NCBI RefSeq assembly: GCF_018598175.1 | Contig: NZ_JAHESE010000004.1 | Location: 186,001-250,000 of the forward strand | DNA: 64,000 nucleotides | Origin: Dawidia cretensis | GTDB lineage: Bacteria; Bacteroidota; Bacteroidia; Cytophagales; Cyclobacteriaceae | Reading direction: 5' to 3' | Shown: in pieces, positions 36,560 through 45,309 of the stretch | How positions within the stretch are numbered: the stretch's first letter is position 1 | Layout of the letters: every line of letters begins with the position of its first letter | The notes under the pieces: model-generated | Told to the model about the DNA's origin: nothing | Database searches by the model: none | What the model saw: the letters and a program-made list of their open reading frames with translations, nothing else | Program-made: the position numbers and the translations under genes

Positions 36560-37561
36560 TCATTTCGGGAAATACTGCCCTTTAGCAAACAGCCGCACCG
36601 AGCCGGCAATAACTGCCACCAGCACCAGGTTGGTCAATATAAAGGCAACGATGGCCAGGCCATTCACCGCCGGATCGTTAGCTTTTAAGCAAAGAAGTGA
36701 TAATCCCTGCGAAAGCGTCGCGATCCCAAACGTATACGCCCAGTACCCCGGCGCGAAAGGCTGCTGCCGCAGCCAGCGGAGCGCAAAAGTCAGCGCTACG
36801 ACGATAAAGACAGCATATCCCGCCAAAGCATAGCTAATGGAAAGGTTGCTCTGCGCACCCGCCAACACCTGGTACGCAACAAATATGACCACGGACGGAG
36901 CCATGTAAATACCCATGAAATTCCGGGTCTTCGCGGCCAACCCGCCTGCAATAAGTTGCTGCGTTATAACAGAGTCCATGACCAGCCACGAGATTGTACC
37001 AATACCCAGTAATGCGAAACCATAAGAAGTATATCCGAAGATGCCTGCCGCCAACGCGTTCACCAATATGCTAGCCGTAAACGTCAGAAAAAGTGATGGC
37101 GTGGTCTGTGTGGGTTCTCGCTCCGTCGTCCAGAGTGTAGACAGGCGATACGCGCCATAGAGCAGGTTGAAAAGAGAGCCCATCCAGAAGATATAAGCTG
37201 CCGCGCCGGCGTGGTACGGTAATAAGGCTAGTGCGATGAGAATGATAGACTCCGGAATCAGCGCAATAAACGATGCTTGCACCGGATCGTTAAACTCCCG
37301 CTTTGCTTCCGCCGTGTAGTTGATCCATTTGTTTATATAGATCGCAAGCCACACCAGGAACGATACGATCGCAAGCACTTCCAGCATCTCACCCACCCAC
37401 GCAGGGACATGCCAGAGAGCGGACGCGTTTCGCCAGGCATTGCCCGTCTCGGCCAGGCCCAGGGTCATAGCAAAAAACGATGCGGGCGCCAGCGGCAGCA
37501 TCCTCTTCTTACCTGGTACTGCTTTCTTTTCGCGCGCCAATAAATCAGCTGATTGAGTCAT
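36560..37561 (-). CDS. TehA/TDT-type membrane transporter or anion channel
   Basis: A 333-residue protein with about ten transmembrane helices. The opening LPLAPASFFAMTLGLAETGNAWR matches the TDT (tellurite-resistance/dicarboxylate transporter) family, which includes TehA and the plant SLAC1 anion channels. Transported ion unknown. The start at 37561 leaves an 83-base divergent region shared with an AraC regulator, which probably controls it; a TAATTTTG -7-like element lies 17 bases upstream. Repeats follow its 3' end. Confidence 0.8.
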   Translation of the reverse strand: MTQSADLLAREKKAVPGKKRMLPLAPASFFAMTLGLAETGNAWRNASALWHVPAWVGEMLEVLAIVSFLVWLAIYINKWINYTAEAKREFNDPVQASFIALIPESIILIALALLPYHAGAAAYIFWMGSLFNLLYGAYRLSTLWTTEREPTQTTPSLFLTFTASILVNALAAGIFGYTSYGFALLGIGTISWLVMDSVITQQLIAGGLAAKTRNFMGIYMAPSVVIFVAYQVLAGAQSNLSISYALAGYAVFIVVALTFALRWLRQQPFAPGYWAYTFGIATLSQGLSLLCLKANDPAVNGLAIVAFILTNLVLVAVIAGSVRLFAKGQYFPK

Positions 37562-37577
37562 AATTGATTATTTTTGA

Positions 37578-37585
37578 CAAAATTA
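37578..37585 (-). promoter_or_regulatory. -7-like element of the TehA-like gene
   Basis: Minus-strand TAATTTTG matches TAnnTTTG exactly, about 17 bases upstream of the start codon. No -33 TTG is found at the usual distance, which would fit an activator-dependent promoter next to a divergent AraC gene. Confidence 0.4.
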
Positions 37586-37644
37586 TACTGACGAAGTGAG
37601 CTGTTCTCAGTAATATTCTTCGCTAATTCAGTAAAAAGGATGCT

Positions 37645-38499
37645 ATGGAAGGAAAAAGTGGATATGAGCCTTTTGAGATCAGCTTCAAGGAAGTAAGCGA
37701 TTCGATCACCACCGCGCATGGCCACAACTTCTTTGAGCTGATCTACATTCTCAAGGGTACCGGCGTTCAAACCATCAATAAGCATAAGCTTCCGTACATA
37801 CCGGGCCACTTATTTCTCATAACACCCGAAGACACCCATGGGCTAGCCGTGGAGGAACCGACCACCTTTTTCCAGATCCGGTTCACCCATGTATATATTA
37901 AGAACAACGTGCTGCACCGGGAGAGTGTTCGGAAGCTGGAGTATATTCTGCAGCACGCCAACCACCAGCCGGGCTGTATCCTCAAGAAGCAGACCGACAA
38001 GAGCCTGCTGCGCCCGGTGATCGATGCCATCATCCGCGAGTATGTAAACCGCGACCTCTACAACAAGGAGCTGATTCACCTGCTGGTCAATACCATCATT
38101 GTTATCGTGGCCAGAAACATAGCCGAGTATCTTCCCGAAAAAGCAAATGAGCAATCCGAAACAAAGACGCTCGACATCCTGGAATACATCCAAAGCAACA
38201 TCTATAATCCAGCAAAGCTGAGCGCAAAATATATCAGCGGCACCTTCGGAATTTCAGAGTCTTACCTGGGTAGGTATTTCAAGAAGCAGTTTAGTCAGAC
38301 CTTGCAGGATTATATTGTGCGCTACAAATTGAAACTCATCGTAAATCGACTGCTGTATAGCGATCTGCGGATTGGAGAGATTGCCGAAGAGCTGGGATTC
38401 TCAGATGAGAGTCATTTGAATAAAATCTTCAAGAAATATAAAGGCGCCTCACCGACAATGTTCAGAAAAAATAACGCTGCCAACGTTCCTCGCCCATAA
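37645..38499 (+). CDS. AraC-family transcriptional regulator
   Basis: A 284-residue regulator. The N-terminal half is a cupin-like sensor domain (HNFFELIYILKGTGVQTI; LPYIPGHLFLITPEDTH). The last 100 residues hold the two helix-turn-helix units of AraC proteins (LSAKYISGTFGISESYLGRYF and IGEIAEELGFSDESHLNKIF). It is divergent from the TehA-like gene across 83 bases, so that gene is the likely target. The ligand is unknown. A hairpin follows its stop. Confidence 0.9.
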   Translation: MEGKSGYEPFEISFKEVSDSITTAHGHNFFELIYILKGTGVQTINKHKLPYIPGHLFLITPEDTHGLAVEEPTTFFQIRFTHVYIKNNVLHRESVRKLEYILQHANHQPGCILKKQTDKSLLRPVIDAIIREYVNRDLYNKELIHLLVNTIIVIVARNIAEYLPEKANEQSETKTLDILEYIQSNIYNPAKLSAKYISGTFGISESYLGRYFKKQFSQTLQDYIVRYKLKLIVNRLLYSDLRIGEIAEELGFSDESHLNKIFKKYKGASPTMFRKNNAANVPRP

Positions 38500-38504
38500 A
38501 AGAA

Positions 38505-38527
38505 AAAGCCACCCAACGGGCGGCTTT
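38505..38527. terminator. Bidirectional terminator between the AraC and PAP2 genes
   Basis: Stem AAAGCC-a-CCC / GGG-c-GGCTTT around loop AAC, with one mismatch, followed by CTTTAT on the plus strand and preceded by AAAAGA, giving TCTTTT on the minus strand. The two genes converge here. Confidence 0.7.
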
Positions 38528-38549
38528 CTTTATATCTTTTATTGGAATC

Positions 38550-39350
38550 CTAGAGCCTCATGCCAAGATACACCCCGGGGCCGTTTGAATACACCGGCAG
38601 CACCGTCAGGTTGCTGTTCTTGTTCTTCCACTTATACTGATGCGTGAGATACGCCAGGTTTGTAGATAAGATACCAATACCGGCACCGGCCAGCACATCC
38701 GAAACCCAGTGGCGGTTGTTCAAAATGCGCATAGCGCCTACCGTAGTAGCCATAGTATACGCGCCGATTTTGTACCATACGCTTTGGTCGCCGTATTCCT
38801 TGGCGAGGAACGTAGCGGTGGCAAACGCCTGGGCGGTGTGGCCCGACGGGAACGAGAAGTTATTGCTTTCGTCCGGACGCGACACGTTGGTCACTTTCTT
38901 GAAGGAGAATGTCAGGGCAGCCATGATCATTTCTGATTTTGCGAGCAGCAGTGTGCGGTTGCGAAAATCGTGTTTGCCTTTTACGCCGGCAGCGTTCAAA
39001 CCATACACGATTAAAATTGGGGCGTGCATGAGATAGTTATCGACCGTGCAATGGAAATTGGGCAGGTGCTCGTTCCGTTCCTCGCGTACCTGGTACCGGT
39101 TAATGACGTCGCGGCGGACGGTGGAGTAGACGCCCAAACCGATCAGGATCGTGGGCACGCGCGCGGCTTGCCACAGGGCAAGACCTTTGCTGGGCGCCAC
39201 CGGTTCGGCCTCTACGGCCTTCTCTTGCATAAACAGGTCGATCTTTGCCGGAGCAGTGGGCTTGGTACGGGCAGCAAAGTGCTGATTGTACTGAGCCTTT
39301 GCCAGTGGGCAGGCCAAACACAGGAGGAGTACTGCAGGGGTTAGTTTCAT
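38550..39350 (-). CDS. PAP2-type membrane-associated phosphatase
   Basis: A 266-residue protein with a signal peptide (MKLTPAVLLLCLACPLAKA). The PAP2 catalytic motifs are visible: KKVTNVSRPDE (variant of KxxxxxxRP), FSFPSGHTAQAF (PSGH) and RILNNRHWVSDVLAG (SRxxxxxHxxxD type, with Asn-Asn-Arg-His here). It probably removes phosphate from lipid carriers or phosphatidate in the periplasm. The frame is open to 39473, but the start at 39350 (or two codons earlier at 39356) gives a clean signal peptide, and a perfect TATCTTTG element sits at 39378-39385, inside the longer version. Confidence 0.85.
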   Translation of the reverse strand: MKLTPAVLLLCLACPLAKAQYNQHFAARTKPTAPAKIDLFMQEKAVEAEPVAPSKGLALWQAARVPTILIGLGVYSTVRRDVINRYQVREERNEHLPNFHCTVDNYLMHAPILIVYGLNAAGVKGKHDFRNRTLLLAKSEMIMAALTFSFKKVTNVSRPDESNNFSFPSGHTAQAFATATFLAKEYGDQSVWYKIGAYTMATTVGAMRILNNRHWVSDVLAGAGIGILSTNLAYLTHQYKWKNKNSNLTVLPVYSNGPGVYLGMRL

Positions 39351-39377
39351 GCGCATTATTGTTGGCAAAACGTATAC

Positions 39378-39385
39378 CAAAGATA
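39378..39385 (-). promoter_or_regulatory. -7 element of the PAP2 gene
   Basis: Minus-strand TATCTTTG is an exact match to TAnnTTTG, 27 bases upstream of the chosen start at 39350. I see no -33 TTG at the usual distance. It supports the downstream start. Confidence 0.45.
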
Positions 39386-39577
39386 CGTTATTGCAGACTA
39401 TGGTTACGATTGTAATTCCTACCCAAAAGGTACAAGGGTTGGTAAATCCCAGCTTCCTCTCTGCACGCGTCAATTCCCCTATAACTCTCTAATATACAAT
39501 ATTCTACCGTGCTCAGCGCCATGGCCGGAGCAGATTTTCGTCATCGTGAAATATTGTGCTAATGGGGTGAAAACAAG

Positions 39578-39611
39578 CCAGCCGGTGCATTTGGTTCCAA
39601 TTCCCGGCTGG
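39578..39611 (-). terminator. Terminator of the ndh-kup transcript
   Basis: Arms CCAGCCGG (39578-39585) and CCGGCTGG (39604-39611) with an 18-base loop, 36 bases past the kup stop. On the minus strand the hairpin is followed by CTTGTTTTC. The GGTTCCAATTC loop looks superficially tRNA-like, but no acceptor or anticodon arms fit. Confidence 0.6.
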
Positions 39612-39647
39612 TTTTCGAAAACGATTGTGGTAATATGGCTTTCCGGC

Positions 39648-41600
39648 TTAATCCTCGCGTTCGCGCTTGATCTTGACACGCGCCTGCGGTCCGACCTGGA
39701 TCGGCACGCGCTCCAGCTCTAAGTTGGCCGCTTCGATGCCGTACAATTCTTCGGTCGACAGGCTGTATTCTTTCAACAGGCGATAACCCTGAATGATCAA
39801 CCGGTCAAAGCTCGAGATCTCACTGTCGGACGACGCCCACGAGTGTAAGATGATAAACTTAAAGTCAGCCATCATGCTGTATTTGTGCAGCGATGAATAG
39901 GGGCTGGTCAGGTCTATTTCACCCGCGTCGGCCATTTCGTGAATGATCTTATTAAACAACAGATTCACGCGGTGGTCGGTTTTGAAGCCAAGTTTGATCC
40001 GCACAAAGAAGCACTTGCGTGGAATAATCGTGTCTACCACGTACTTGCTGGTGAACGGATTGTCTACGGTGTCAACGTGCACAAACCAGAATACATCGGC
40101 ACGCTTGGGGCGCTTCTTGAAGATGGAATAGATAATGTTGGAGTCGATGTAGCGCTTGCTGTCGGCCATGGCCAGGTACACGAGGTTGGTTGCCTCTTTC
40201 GGCACGGTGCTGTCGGCCTGTAAATCTTGTAGCATGCCCACATAGTGTTTCAAGTCGACAAACTCGGTATGCCGGTCGCGCAGGCGGCGTGCGTGCAGCA
40301 ACACATACATCATGATAAAGAACAGGAACGCGATGCTAAACGCAAACCAACCTCCGTGGTGAAATTTGTCCAGGTTGGAGAAGAGGAACATGCCTTCCAG
40401 CGAAAAGAAGATCACCGCCATGACGGCTGAACGTACTTTCGATTTTTTGGTGGTGATAAAATAAAACACCAGCAGGGAAGTTGTCATCAACATGTCGATG
40501 GTGATGGCAAGCCCGTAGGCTCCTTCCATCCGCGACGACTCGCGGAAGATGAGCACCACGCCAATACAGCCCACCAGCAAGATCCAGTTGATGGCCGGCA
40601 CATAGATCTGGCCTTTCACCTGGCTCGGGTAACGCACGCGGGTAGCAGGCCACAGTTTCAGTTTCATGGCTTCGTTTACCAGGGTGAACGTGCCCGAGAT
40701 CAACGCCTGGCTGGCGATGATGGCCGCCAGGGTGGCGATGATGATCCCGAAGAGCAGGAAGTCACGCGGAATGATTGCATAAAAGGGAATCTGCTCACCC
40801 AGTACGGTGCCCTGGTGGTCGAGCAGCCAGGCACCCTGGCCGAAGTAGTTACAGAGCAGCGCGATCTTCACAATCGTCCAGCCTACGCGAATGTTGGTTT
40901 TACCGCAGTGCCCCAGGTCGGAGTAGAGCGCCTCGGCCCCGGTCGTACAAAGGAACACCGCGCCCAGCAGCCAGAAGCCTTTGGGATATTCGGCTATGAG
41001 ATGATAGGCGTAGTACGGGTTCAGCGCCTGGAAGATCTGCGGGTGGTCGTAGAACTGCATGATGCCGAATACGGCGATCGTACAAAACCAAACCGTCATG
41101 ATCGGGCCAAAAATCTTGCCTACCACGCTGGTACCAAACTGTTGAAAGAAAAACAGGGCTGCCAGGATCACGATCACAATTGTGACCGTGGGAATTTCAG
41201 GGTTGAGAATACGCAAGCCTTCAATGGCCGAGGACACCGAGATGGCCGGTGTAATAAACCCGTCGGCAATCAGGGTACAGCAACCGATGATGGCGGGGTA
41301 GATCACCCACCCGGCTTTATACCGGCGCACCAATGCGTAGAGGGCGAATATTCCACCTTCACCTTTGTTATCGGCGTTCAGCGCCAGGTATACATACTTG
41401 ATGGTCGTGACCAGCGTCAATGTCCAGAAGACACAGGATAGCCCACCGAAGATCAGGTCCTGGTTGATGGTTTGGGTACCGACAATGGCCTTGAATACGT
41501 ACAACGGTGAGGTACCAATGTCGCCATAAATGATGCCTAACGAGACCAGTACGCCGCCAACGGATAATGGCGTCAGGTGTTTATCAGATGAATTAGCCAT
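39648..41600 (-). CDS. kup: KUP-family potassium uptake protein
   Basis: A 650-residue potassium-proton symporter in the inner membrane. The family opening GVLVSLGIIYGDIGTSPLYVFKA is at residues 16-38; about 12 helices follow to residue 440, including GEGGIFALYALVRR, and the C-terminal 200 residues are the cytoplasmic domain. Length fits KUP/HAK proteins. It starts only 3 bases after the stop of the NADH dehydrogenase gene, so potassium uptake and respiratory NADH oxidation are co-transcribed here. A hairpin follows the stop. Confidence 0.92.
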   Translation of the reverse strand: MANSSDKHLTPLSVGGVLVSLGIIYGDIGTSPLYVFKAIVGTQTINQDLIFGGLSCVFWTLTLVTTIKYVYLALNADNKGEGGIFALYALVRRYKAGWVIYPAIIGCCTLIADGFITPAISVSSAIEGLRILNPEIPTVTIVIVILAALFFFQQFGTSVVGKIFGPIMTVWFCTIAVFGIMQFYDHPQIFQALNPYYAYHLIAEYPKGFWLLGAVFLCTTGAEALYSDLGHCGKTNIRVGWTIVKIALLCNYFGQGAWLLDHQGTVLGEQIPFYAIIPRDFLLFGIIIATLAAIIASQALISGTFTLVNEAMKLKLWPATRVRYPSQVKGQIYVPAINWILLVGCIGVVLIFRESSRMEGAYGLAITIDMLMTTSLLVFYFITTKKSKVRSAVMAVIFFSLEGMFLFSNLDKFHHGGWFAFSIAFLFFIMMYVLLHARRLRDRHTEFVDLKHYVGMLQDLQADSTVPKEATNLVYLAMADSKRYIDSNIIYSIFKKRPKRADVFWFVHVDTVDNPFTSKYVVDTIIPRKCFFVRIKLGFKTDHRVNLLFNKIIHEMADAGEIDLTSPYSSLHKYSMMADFKFIILHSWASSDSEISSFDRLIIQGYRLLKEYSLSTEELYGIEAANLELERVPIQVGPQARVKIKRERED

Positions 41601-41603
41601 ATA

Positions 41604-42908
41604 CTATTGAACGCCGTCTTTGGGACGGGCGATAATCAAGCGGTTACTCTTGTCGTAGGAGAAGTAGCTCCACAGCCAGCTCAACAAAACAAAGAATTTG
41701 TTCTTAAAGCCGATAATGGAGATGAGGTGAATAAACATCCAAACCATCCAGGCTGAGAATCCTTTGAGCTTCACCTTGCCCAGGTCCGCTACAGCACGGT
41801 TCCGGCCGACGGTTGCCATCGACCCCAGGTCCTTGTACTTAAAAGGCTTGAGCGGTTTGTTACTAATCAGCCGGCGCAGGTTGTGGGCCAGCAGCCGTCC
41901 TTGTTGAATAGCAGGCTGCGCCATCTGCGGGTGGCCATTGGGGAAACCTGCATCGCCGGTCATGATGGCGGCGTCGCCAATGGCGAAGATATTCGCATAG
42001 CCCGTCACGCGGTTGTATTCGTCCACCGTCATGCGCGCCGCGCGTCCCAGCGACGAAGCGGCAATGCCTTGTACGGGCTGGCCTTTCACACCCGCCGCCC
42101 AGATCATGGTACGCGTGATGAGCCGCTCGCCGGTGTTGAACATGGTCTCGTGACCATCGTAAGACTTCACGGCGCAGTTGAGGTGTACTTTTACACCCAT
42201 GTGTTGTAAATACTCCAGTGCCTTTTTAGAAGCAGCCTCCGACATACCGTTCAGCAGCTTGGGTGTAGCTTCTACCAGGTGGATGTCCATCTGGCTCATT
42301 TCGAGTTCGGGATAGTCTTTGGGAAAGACGTGGTTCTTCAGCTCGCTCAGTGCGCCGGCCAGCTCGACACCCGTGGGGCCGCCGCCAACGATCACGATAT
42401 CCATCAGGCTATTGACCAGTTCCGGGTCGTCGGTCAGCAGGGCTGTTTCGAAGTTGCGTATGATGAGGTTACGAAGCTTGATCGAGTCGACGATCGTCTT
42501 CATGGGCATGGCATGCTCTTCGACGTCCTTCATGCCGTAGTAATTGGTGGTGGCACCGTTGGCCAGCACCAGGTAATCGTATTTTATACTGCCGATCGAA
42601 GTTTCAATAGTATTTTCTTCCGGTTTTAACTGTGTTACTTCTCCTAACCGAAAGTAAAAGTCGCGTTGAGGACCAAAGCGCTTACGAAACGGAAACACGA
42701 TCGAGCTTGACTCGAGTCCCGAGGTGGCTACCTGGTATAGCAGGGGTTGAAAGCAGTGGTGATTATACTTGTCGAAGAGTACGGTTTGCGCTTTGAAACC
42801 CTTGAGGCCTTTCACGACTTCCAGCCCGCCAAAGCCGCCACCGATGACGATGATACGAGGTTTGCCCTCGTCGACAATACGGGTATGCGTGTTTATCAGT
42901 TTGGGCAT
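41604..42908 (-). CDS. Type II NADH dehydrogenase (NDH-2-like FAD oxidoreductase)
   Basis: A 434-residue flavoprotein predicted to oxidise NADH and reduce quinone at the inner membrane without pumping protons. The FAD-binding GGGFGG motif (RIIVIGGGFGGLEVVKGL) is at about residue 21; a second dinucleotide motif VGGGPTGVELAGAL is near 175; and FAIGDAAIM near 315 completes the FAD site. The C-terminal segment (FSAWMVWMFIHLISIIGF) is amphipathic or hydrophobic, the usual membrane anchor. I chose ATG 42908 because the upstream 29 residues of the open frame are not family-like. It is first in an operon with kup. Confidence 0.88.
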   Translation of the reverse strand: MPKLINTHTRIVDEGKPRIIVIGGGFGGLEVVKGLKGFKAQTVLFDKYNHHCFQPLLYQVATSGLESSSIVFPFRKRFGPQRDFYFRLGEVTQLKPEENTIETSIGSIKYDYLVLANGATTNYYGMKDVEEHAMPMKTIVDSIKLRNLIIRNFETALLTDDPELVNSLMDIVIVGGGPTGVELAGALSELKNHVFPKDYPELEMSQMDIHLVEATPKLLNGMSEAASKKALEYLQHMGVKVHLNCAVKSYDGHETMFNTGERLITRTMIWAAGVKGQPVQGIAASSLGRAARMTVDEYNRVTGYANIFAIGDAAIMTGDAGFPNGHPQMAQPAIQQGRLLAHNLRRLISNKPLKPFKYKDLGSMATVGRNRAVADLGKVKLKGFSAWMVWMFIHLISIIGFKNKFFVLLSWLWSYFSYDKSNRLIIARPKDGVQ

Positions 42909-43296
42909 GTGTGTATCCGGAAAAGTGTATATGTCTAAACCGCTATTATTTCCTAAAATGTCACATTTCCCTCTGCCCGTCTGGTGAGAACGCATCCATG
43001 GGGGAGAGGGGTAATGCCGGCCGCCCGGAACAATCGCGTGACAACGTAAAAAAATATGCCACCGCGTATTGCCGAAAGTGCTTTGTTACCCCTACTGGTT
43101 GCAAAACGGTGACAAATGTAATCCCTTCCGGGTAGGGTAAAAAGAAAAAGCCGGTAATGTTGCGGCGGATACACCGCGGCTACAGGTCGCCGCTAATGGC
43201 AATTCGGCGTATAACAAAAATAATTTGTGGTAGTGCAACCGTTTGACAGCAAAATCAACTGTACTTTTGCCCTATAACCTCTAAAATCAACGAGTT
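42909..43296. other. Divergent intergenic region between ndh and the coiled-coil lipoprotein gene
   Basis: No credible gene in these 388 bases. It holds a minus-strand TACATTTG element (43113-43120), a possible but distant -7 site for ndh without a clear -33, and a plus-strand promoter next to the lipoprotein gene. A GC-rich run at 43150-43200 can form small stems but shows no recognised RNA family. Confidence 0.45.
43242..43269 (+). promoter_or_regulatory. Promoter of the coiled-coil lipoprotein gene
   Basis: TTTG at 43242-43245 and TACTTTTG at 43262-43269, an exact TAnnTTTG match, 16 bases apart, slightly short of the common spacing. The predicted start of transcription lies about 20 bases before the ATG at 43297. 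Confidence 0.55.
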
Positions 43297-44043
43297 ATGA
43301 CTAGAAATTTAGTTTTTGCATTGCCGCTTGCCGCCCTCGTTTTTGGGTGTGATACAAAAGAGAAGGATCAACTGCGTACTCAGGTGGATTCTCTGAAAGT
43401 GGAACTTGAGACCAGCCAGAAAATGGCCAATACCCTGACCGAAGTAGGTGTGCTGATGGATTCCATCGATGCCAGCCGCCAACTACTTCGTGTAAACATG
43501 GTAGAAGGCACTACCTACGACGATTATACATCGCGTATGAAAGACATCAACGGCTATGTGCGTGACACACAAAAGAAGATCGACGACCTGGAAAAAACCG
43601 TAACGGCTTCTAACTCCAAGAACAGTGCAAACGCTAAGCTTCTCAGAAAACTGAAAGCAGACCTGGAAAACAAAACCCAGGAGATTGTACAACTGCAAGA
43701 GCAAGTTGAAAAATACCGCAGCGAAAACCAGAACCTGATCTCTACCGTGAGCATGCAGGAAGCCGAGCTGTCGGACAAGGCGTCACAAATCGAAGCTAAA
43801 ACACAAGAGCTCGCCCTGATCGAAGCCCGCGTGCAAGAGCTGATGATCCAAAGCAAAATGACCGAAGCCGACGCATACTTTGCCCGTGCCCAGGCAGTGG
43901 AAGAAGCTGCTAACCGCACCAAGCTGGCTCCCCGTAAGAAGAAAGAAACGTTGAAAGAGGCTGTCGAACTGTACAAGAAAGCACTGTCGATGGGCAAGAA
44001 CGAAGCGCAAGACAAAATCACCGAGCTGGAAAAGAAGATCTAA
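43297..44043 (+). CDS. Coiled-coil lipoprotein of unknown function
   Basis: A 248-residue lipoprotein. The N-terminus MTRNLVFALPLAALVFGC gives a good lipobox (LVFGC, Cys18). Residues about 22-50 and 90-190 are long heptad-rich coiled coil (LRKLKADLENKTQEIVQLQ; SQIEAKTQELALIEARVQEL). The C-terminal 60 residues (EADAYFARAQAVEEAANRT, then ELYKKALSMGKNEA) resemble a TPR-like helical pair. It should sit in the periplasm on the inner or outer membrane. I recognise no named family. It is monocistronic, with its own promoter and terminator. Confidence 0.7.
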   Translation: MTRNLVFALPLAALVFGCDTKEKDQLRTQVDSLKVELETSQKMANTLTEVGVLMDSIDASRQLLRVNMVEGTTYDDYTSRMKDINGYVRDTQKKIDDLEKTVTASNSKNSANAKLLRKLKADLENKTQEIVQLQEQVEKYRSENQNLISTVSMQEAELSDKASQIEAKTQELALIEARVQELMIQSKMTEADAYFARAQAVEEAANRTKLAPRKKKETLKEAVELYKKALSMGKNEAQDKITELEKKI

Positions 44044-44062
44044 TCTCCTTAACAGTTAATAT

Positions 44063-44097
44063 AAAAAAGCCATCTGTGCAGACAGATGGCTTTTTTT
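44063..44097. terminator. Strong bidirectional terminator
   Basis: Perfect 9-bp stem GCCATCTGT/ACAGATGGC (44069-44077 and 44082-44090) with loop GCAG, flanked by six As on the left and seven Ts on the right. It ends both the lipoprotein gene and the converging carotenoid operon. Confidence 0.92.
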
Positions 44098-44103
44098 ATA
44101 TTC

Positions 44104-44790
44104 TTACCGTTGGCGCAGCCATTCGAAGATGGAGACGTTCATCAGGATCATGAGCATACCGTAAAACAGATCCTCCAGCGGAATGGTACCCATGCGAATA
44201 CCGAGGTTGTGCGCGTTATTATACCACACCACTTCGCCGTCAATAAAGGAGCCCGTCAGAACACCATTGACCAAAAAGAACGGGATCAGGATCACAGCAA
44301 AGGCCAGGTAAAAACGGCCCATATACCGTGGGCGCAGCTTCAACAGCTGGAACGCCAGGAAAAGCCCCAGGCCCACGAAGGTCGTACCGGTATACAATTT
44401 CTCAAGGTGATACATGCCGAGCACAAGCATGGCGATAATCAGCGCGCTTGAGATCAGCTCCTGGTGCGGAAAGAGATGATCGCGTTCCACCAGGTGTCCC
44501 AGCGCGAAATACGTGAATACACAGGCATACGGTATACAAATAAAGAACAAGATCTCTTCGAGTGGTAAAGAGCCCACCATAATGCCCGTCAGGTATTGGG
44601 GATTGAAGCCCCAGATGCCGGCCTGGGTAAAGGCCTCGTCCCACGCCAGGAAGAGAATGGCGGGAATCAGGATGGCAGGCCACAGGTATTTCCATTGCCG
44701 GTAAAACGGTGCCGGCCGGTAAAAGCTGAACAAAAGTGGGAACGCAAGCGAAAGCAGGTTGAGCAGTAAGTAAAGATAGTGCGGGTTCAA
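44104..44790 (-). CDS. Lycopene cyclase, CrtYcd/CarR-type membrane protein
   Basis: A 228-residue protein with about seven transmembrane helices, made of two CarR-like halves fused, as in the CrtYc-CrtYd type of lycopene beta-cyclase. Each half ends in the acidic motif of the family: GSLPLEEILFF near residue 75 and GTIPLEDLFY near 205, with AGIWGFNPQYLTGI before the first. It should close both ends of lycopene to give beta-carotene in the inner membrane. It is the last gene of the carotenoid operon, 22 bases after crtZ, and is followed by a strong terminator. Confidence 0.88.
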   Translation of the reverse strand: MNPHYLYLLLNLLSLAFPLLFSFYRPAPFYRQWKYLWPAILIPAILFLAWDEAFTQAGIWGFNPQYLTGIMVGSLPLEEILFFICIPYACVFTYFALGHLVERDHLFPHQELISSALIIAMLVLGMYHLEKLYTGTTFVGLGLFLAFQLLKLRPRYMGRFYLAFAVILIPFFLVNGVLTGSFIDGEVVWYNNAHNLGIRMGTIPLEDLFYGMLMILMNVSIFEWLRQR

Positions 44791-44812
44791 AATGATTTTA
44801 GTAGGGTGTTAA

Positions 44813-45307
44813 TTATTGCGTCTCCCGCCGGTCTTTCTTAAGCTCAAACTTCCCGGGCTCGTATTTCGGGGGAGCATATAAAAAGCCGAAGGCTTCGCAG
44901 TCTTCTTTGGTATGCCGGGCGTGGTGTACGTAATGCGCATGGATCATCCGTTGCAGGTAACGGCTGCGTTTGGCCGGCCGCCACCGCAGGCGTTGGTGGA
45001 CGATGATGTCGTGGAAGATAAAGTAAAAGATACCGTAACACAGAATGCCGAGCCCCACGGCGATCAGGTATGGATTATACGTTACCAATGTAGCGTAATA
45101 AAACAAACCGATGGACGGAAGGCTGAAGACCACGGCAAACCAGTCGTTGCGCTCGAGCGCGTGGTCGTGTACGGTGTGATGCGAGCGGTGCCAGATCCAT
45201 AAAAAACCATGCATGATGTACTTGTGCGTAAACCACGCCACAAGCTCCCAGAACAAAAACGTTCCGATCACGATCAGCGCACACAATATGATGGTTAGGG
45301 GATTCAT
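44813..45307 (-). CDS. crtZ: Beta-carotene hydroxylase
   Basis: A 164-residue di-iron membrane hydroxylase of the fatty-acid-hydroxylase superfamily. The histidine clusters are intact: HKYIMH, HRSHH, HDIIVH and HYVHHARH. It adds hydroxyl groups to both rings of beta-carotene, giving zeaxanthin. It starts 2 bases after the SRPBCC gene and lies directly upstream of the lycopene cyclase gene. No ketolase gene is present in this cluster, so zeaxanthin rather than astaxanthin is the expected product unless genes elsewhere act later. Confidence 0.88.
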   Translation of the reverse strand: MNPLTIILCALIVIGTFLFWELVAWFTHKYIMHGFLWIWHRSHHTVHDHALERNDWFAVVFSLPSIGLFYYATLVTYNPYLIAVGLGILCYGIFYFIFHDIIVHQRLRWRPAKRSRYLQRMIHAHYVHHARHTKEDCEAFGFLYAPPKYEPGKFELKKDRRETQ

Positions 45308-45309
45308 TG

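Noticed and set aside
39571-39620. tRNA-like sequence with a GGTTCCAATTC loop
   Set aside because: Only one stem pairs and no anticodon or acceptor arm fits; it is better explained as the terminator hairpin of kup.
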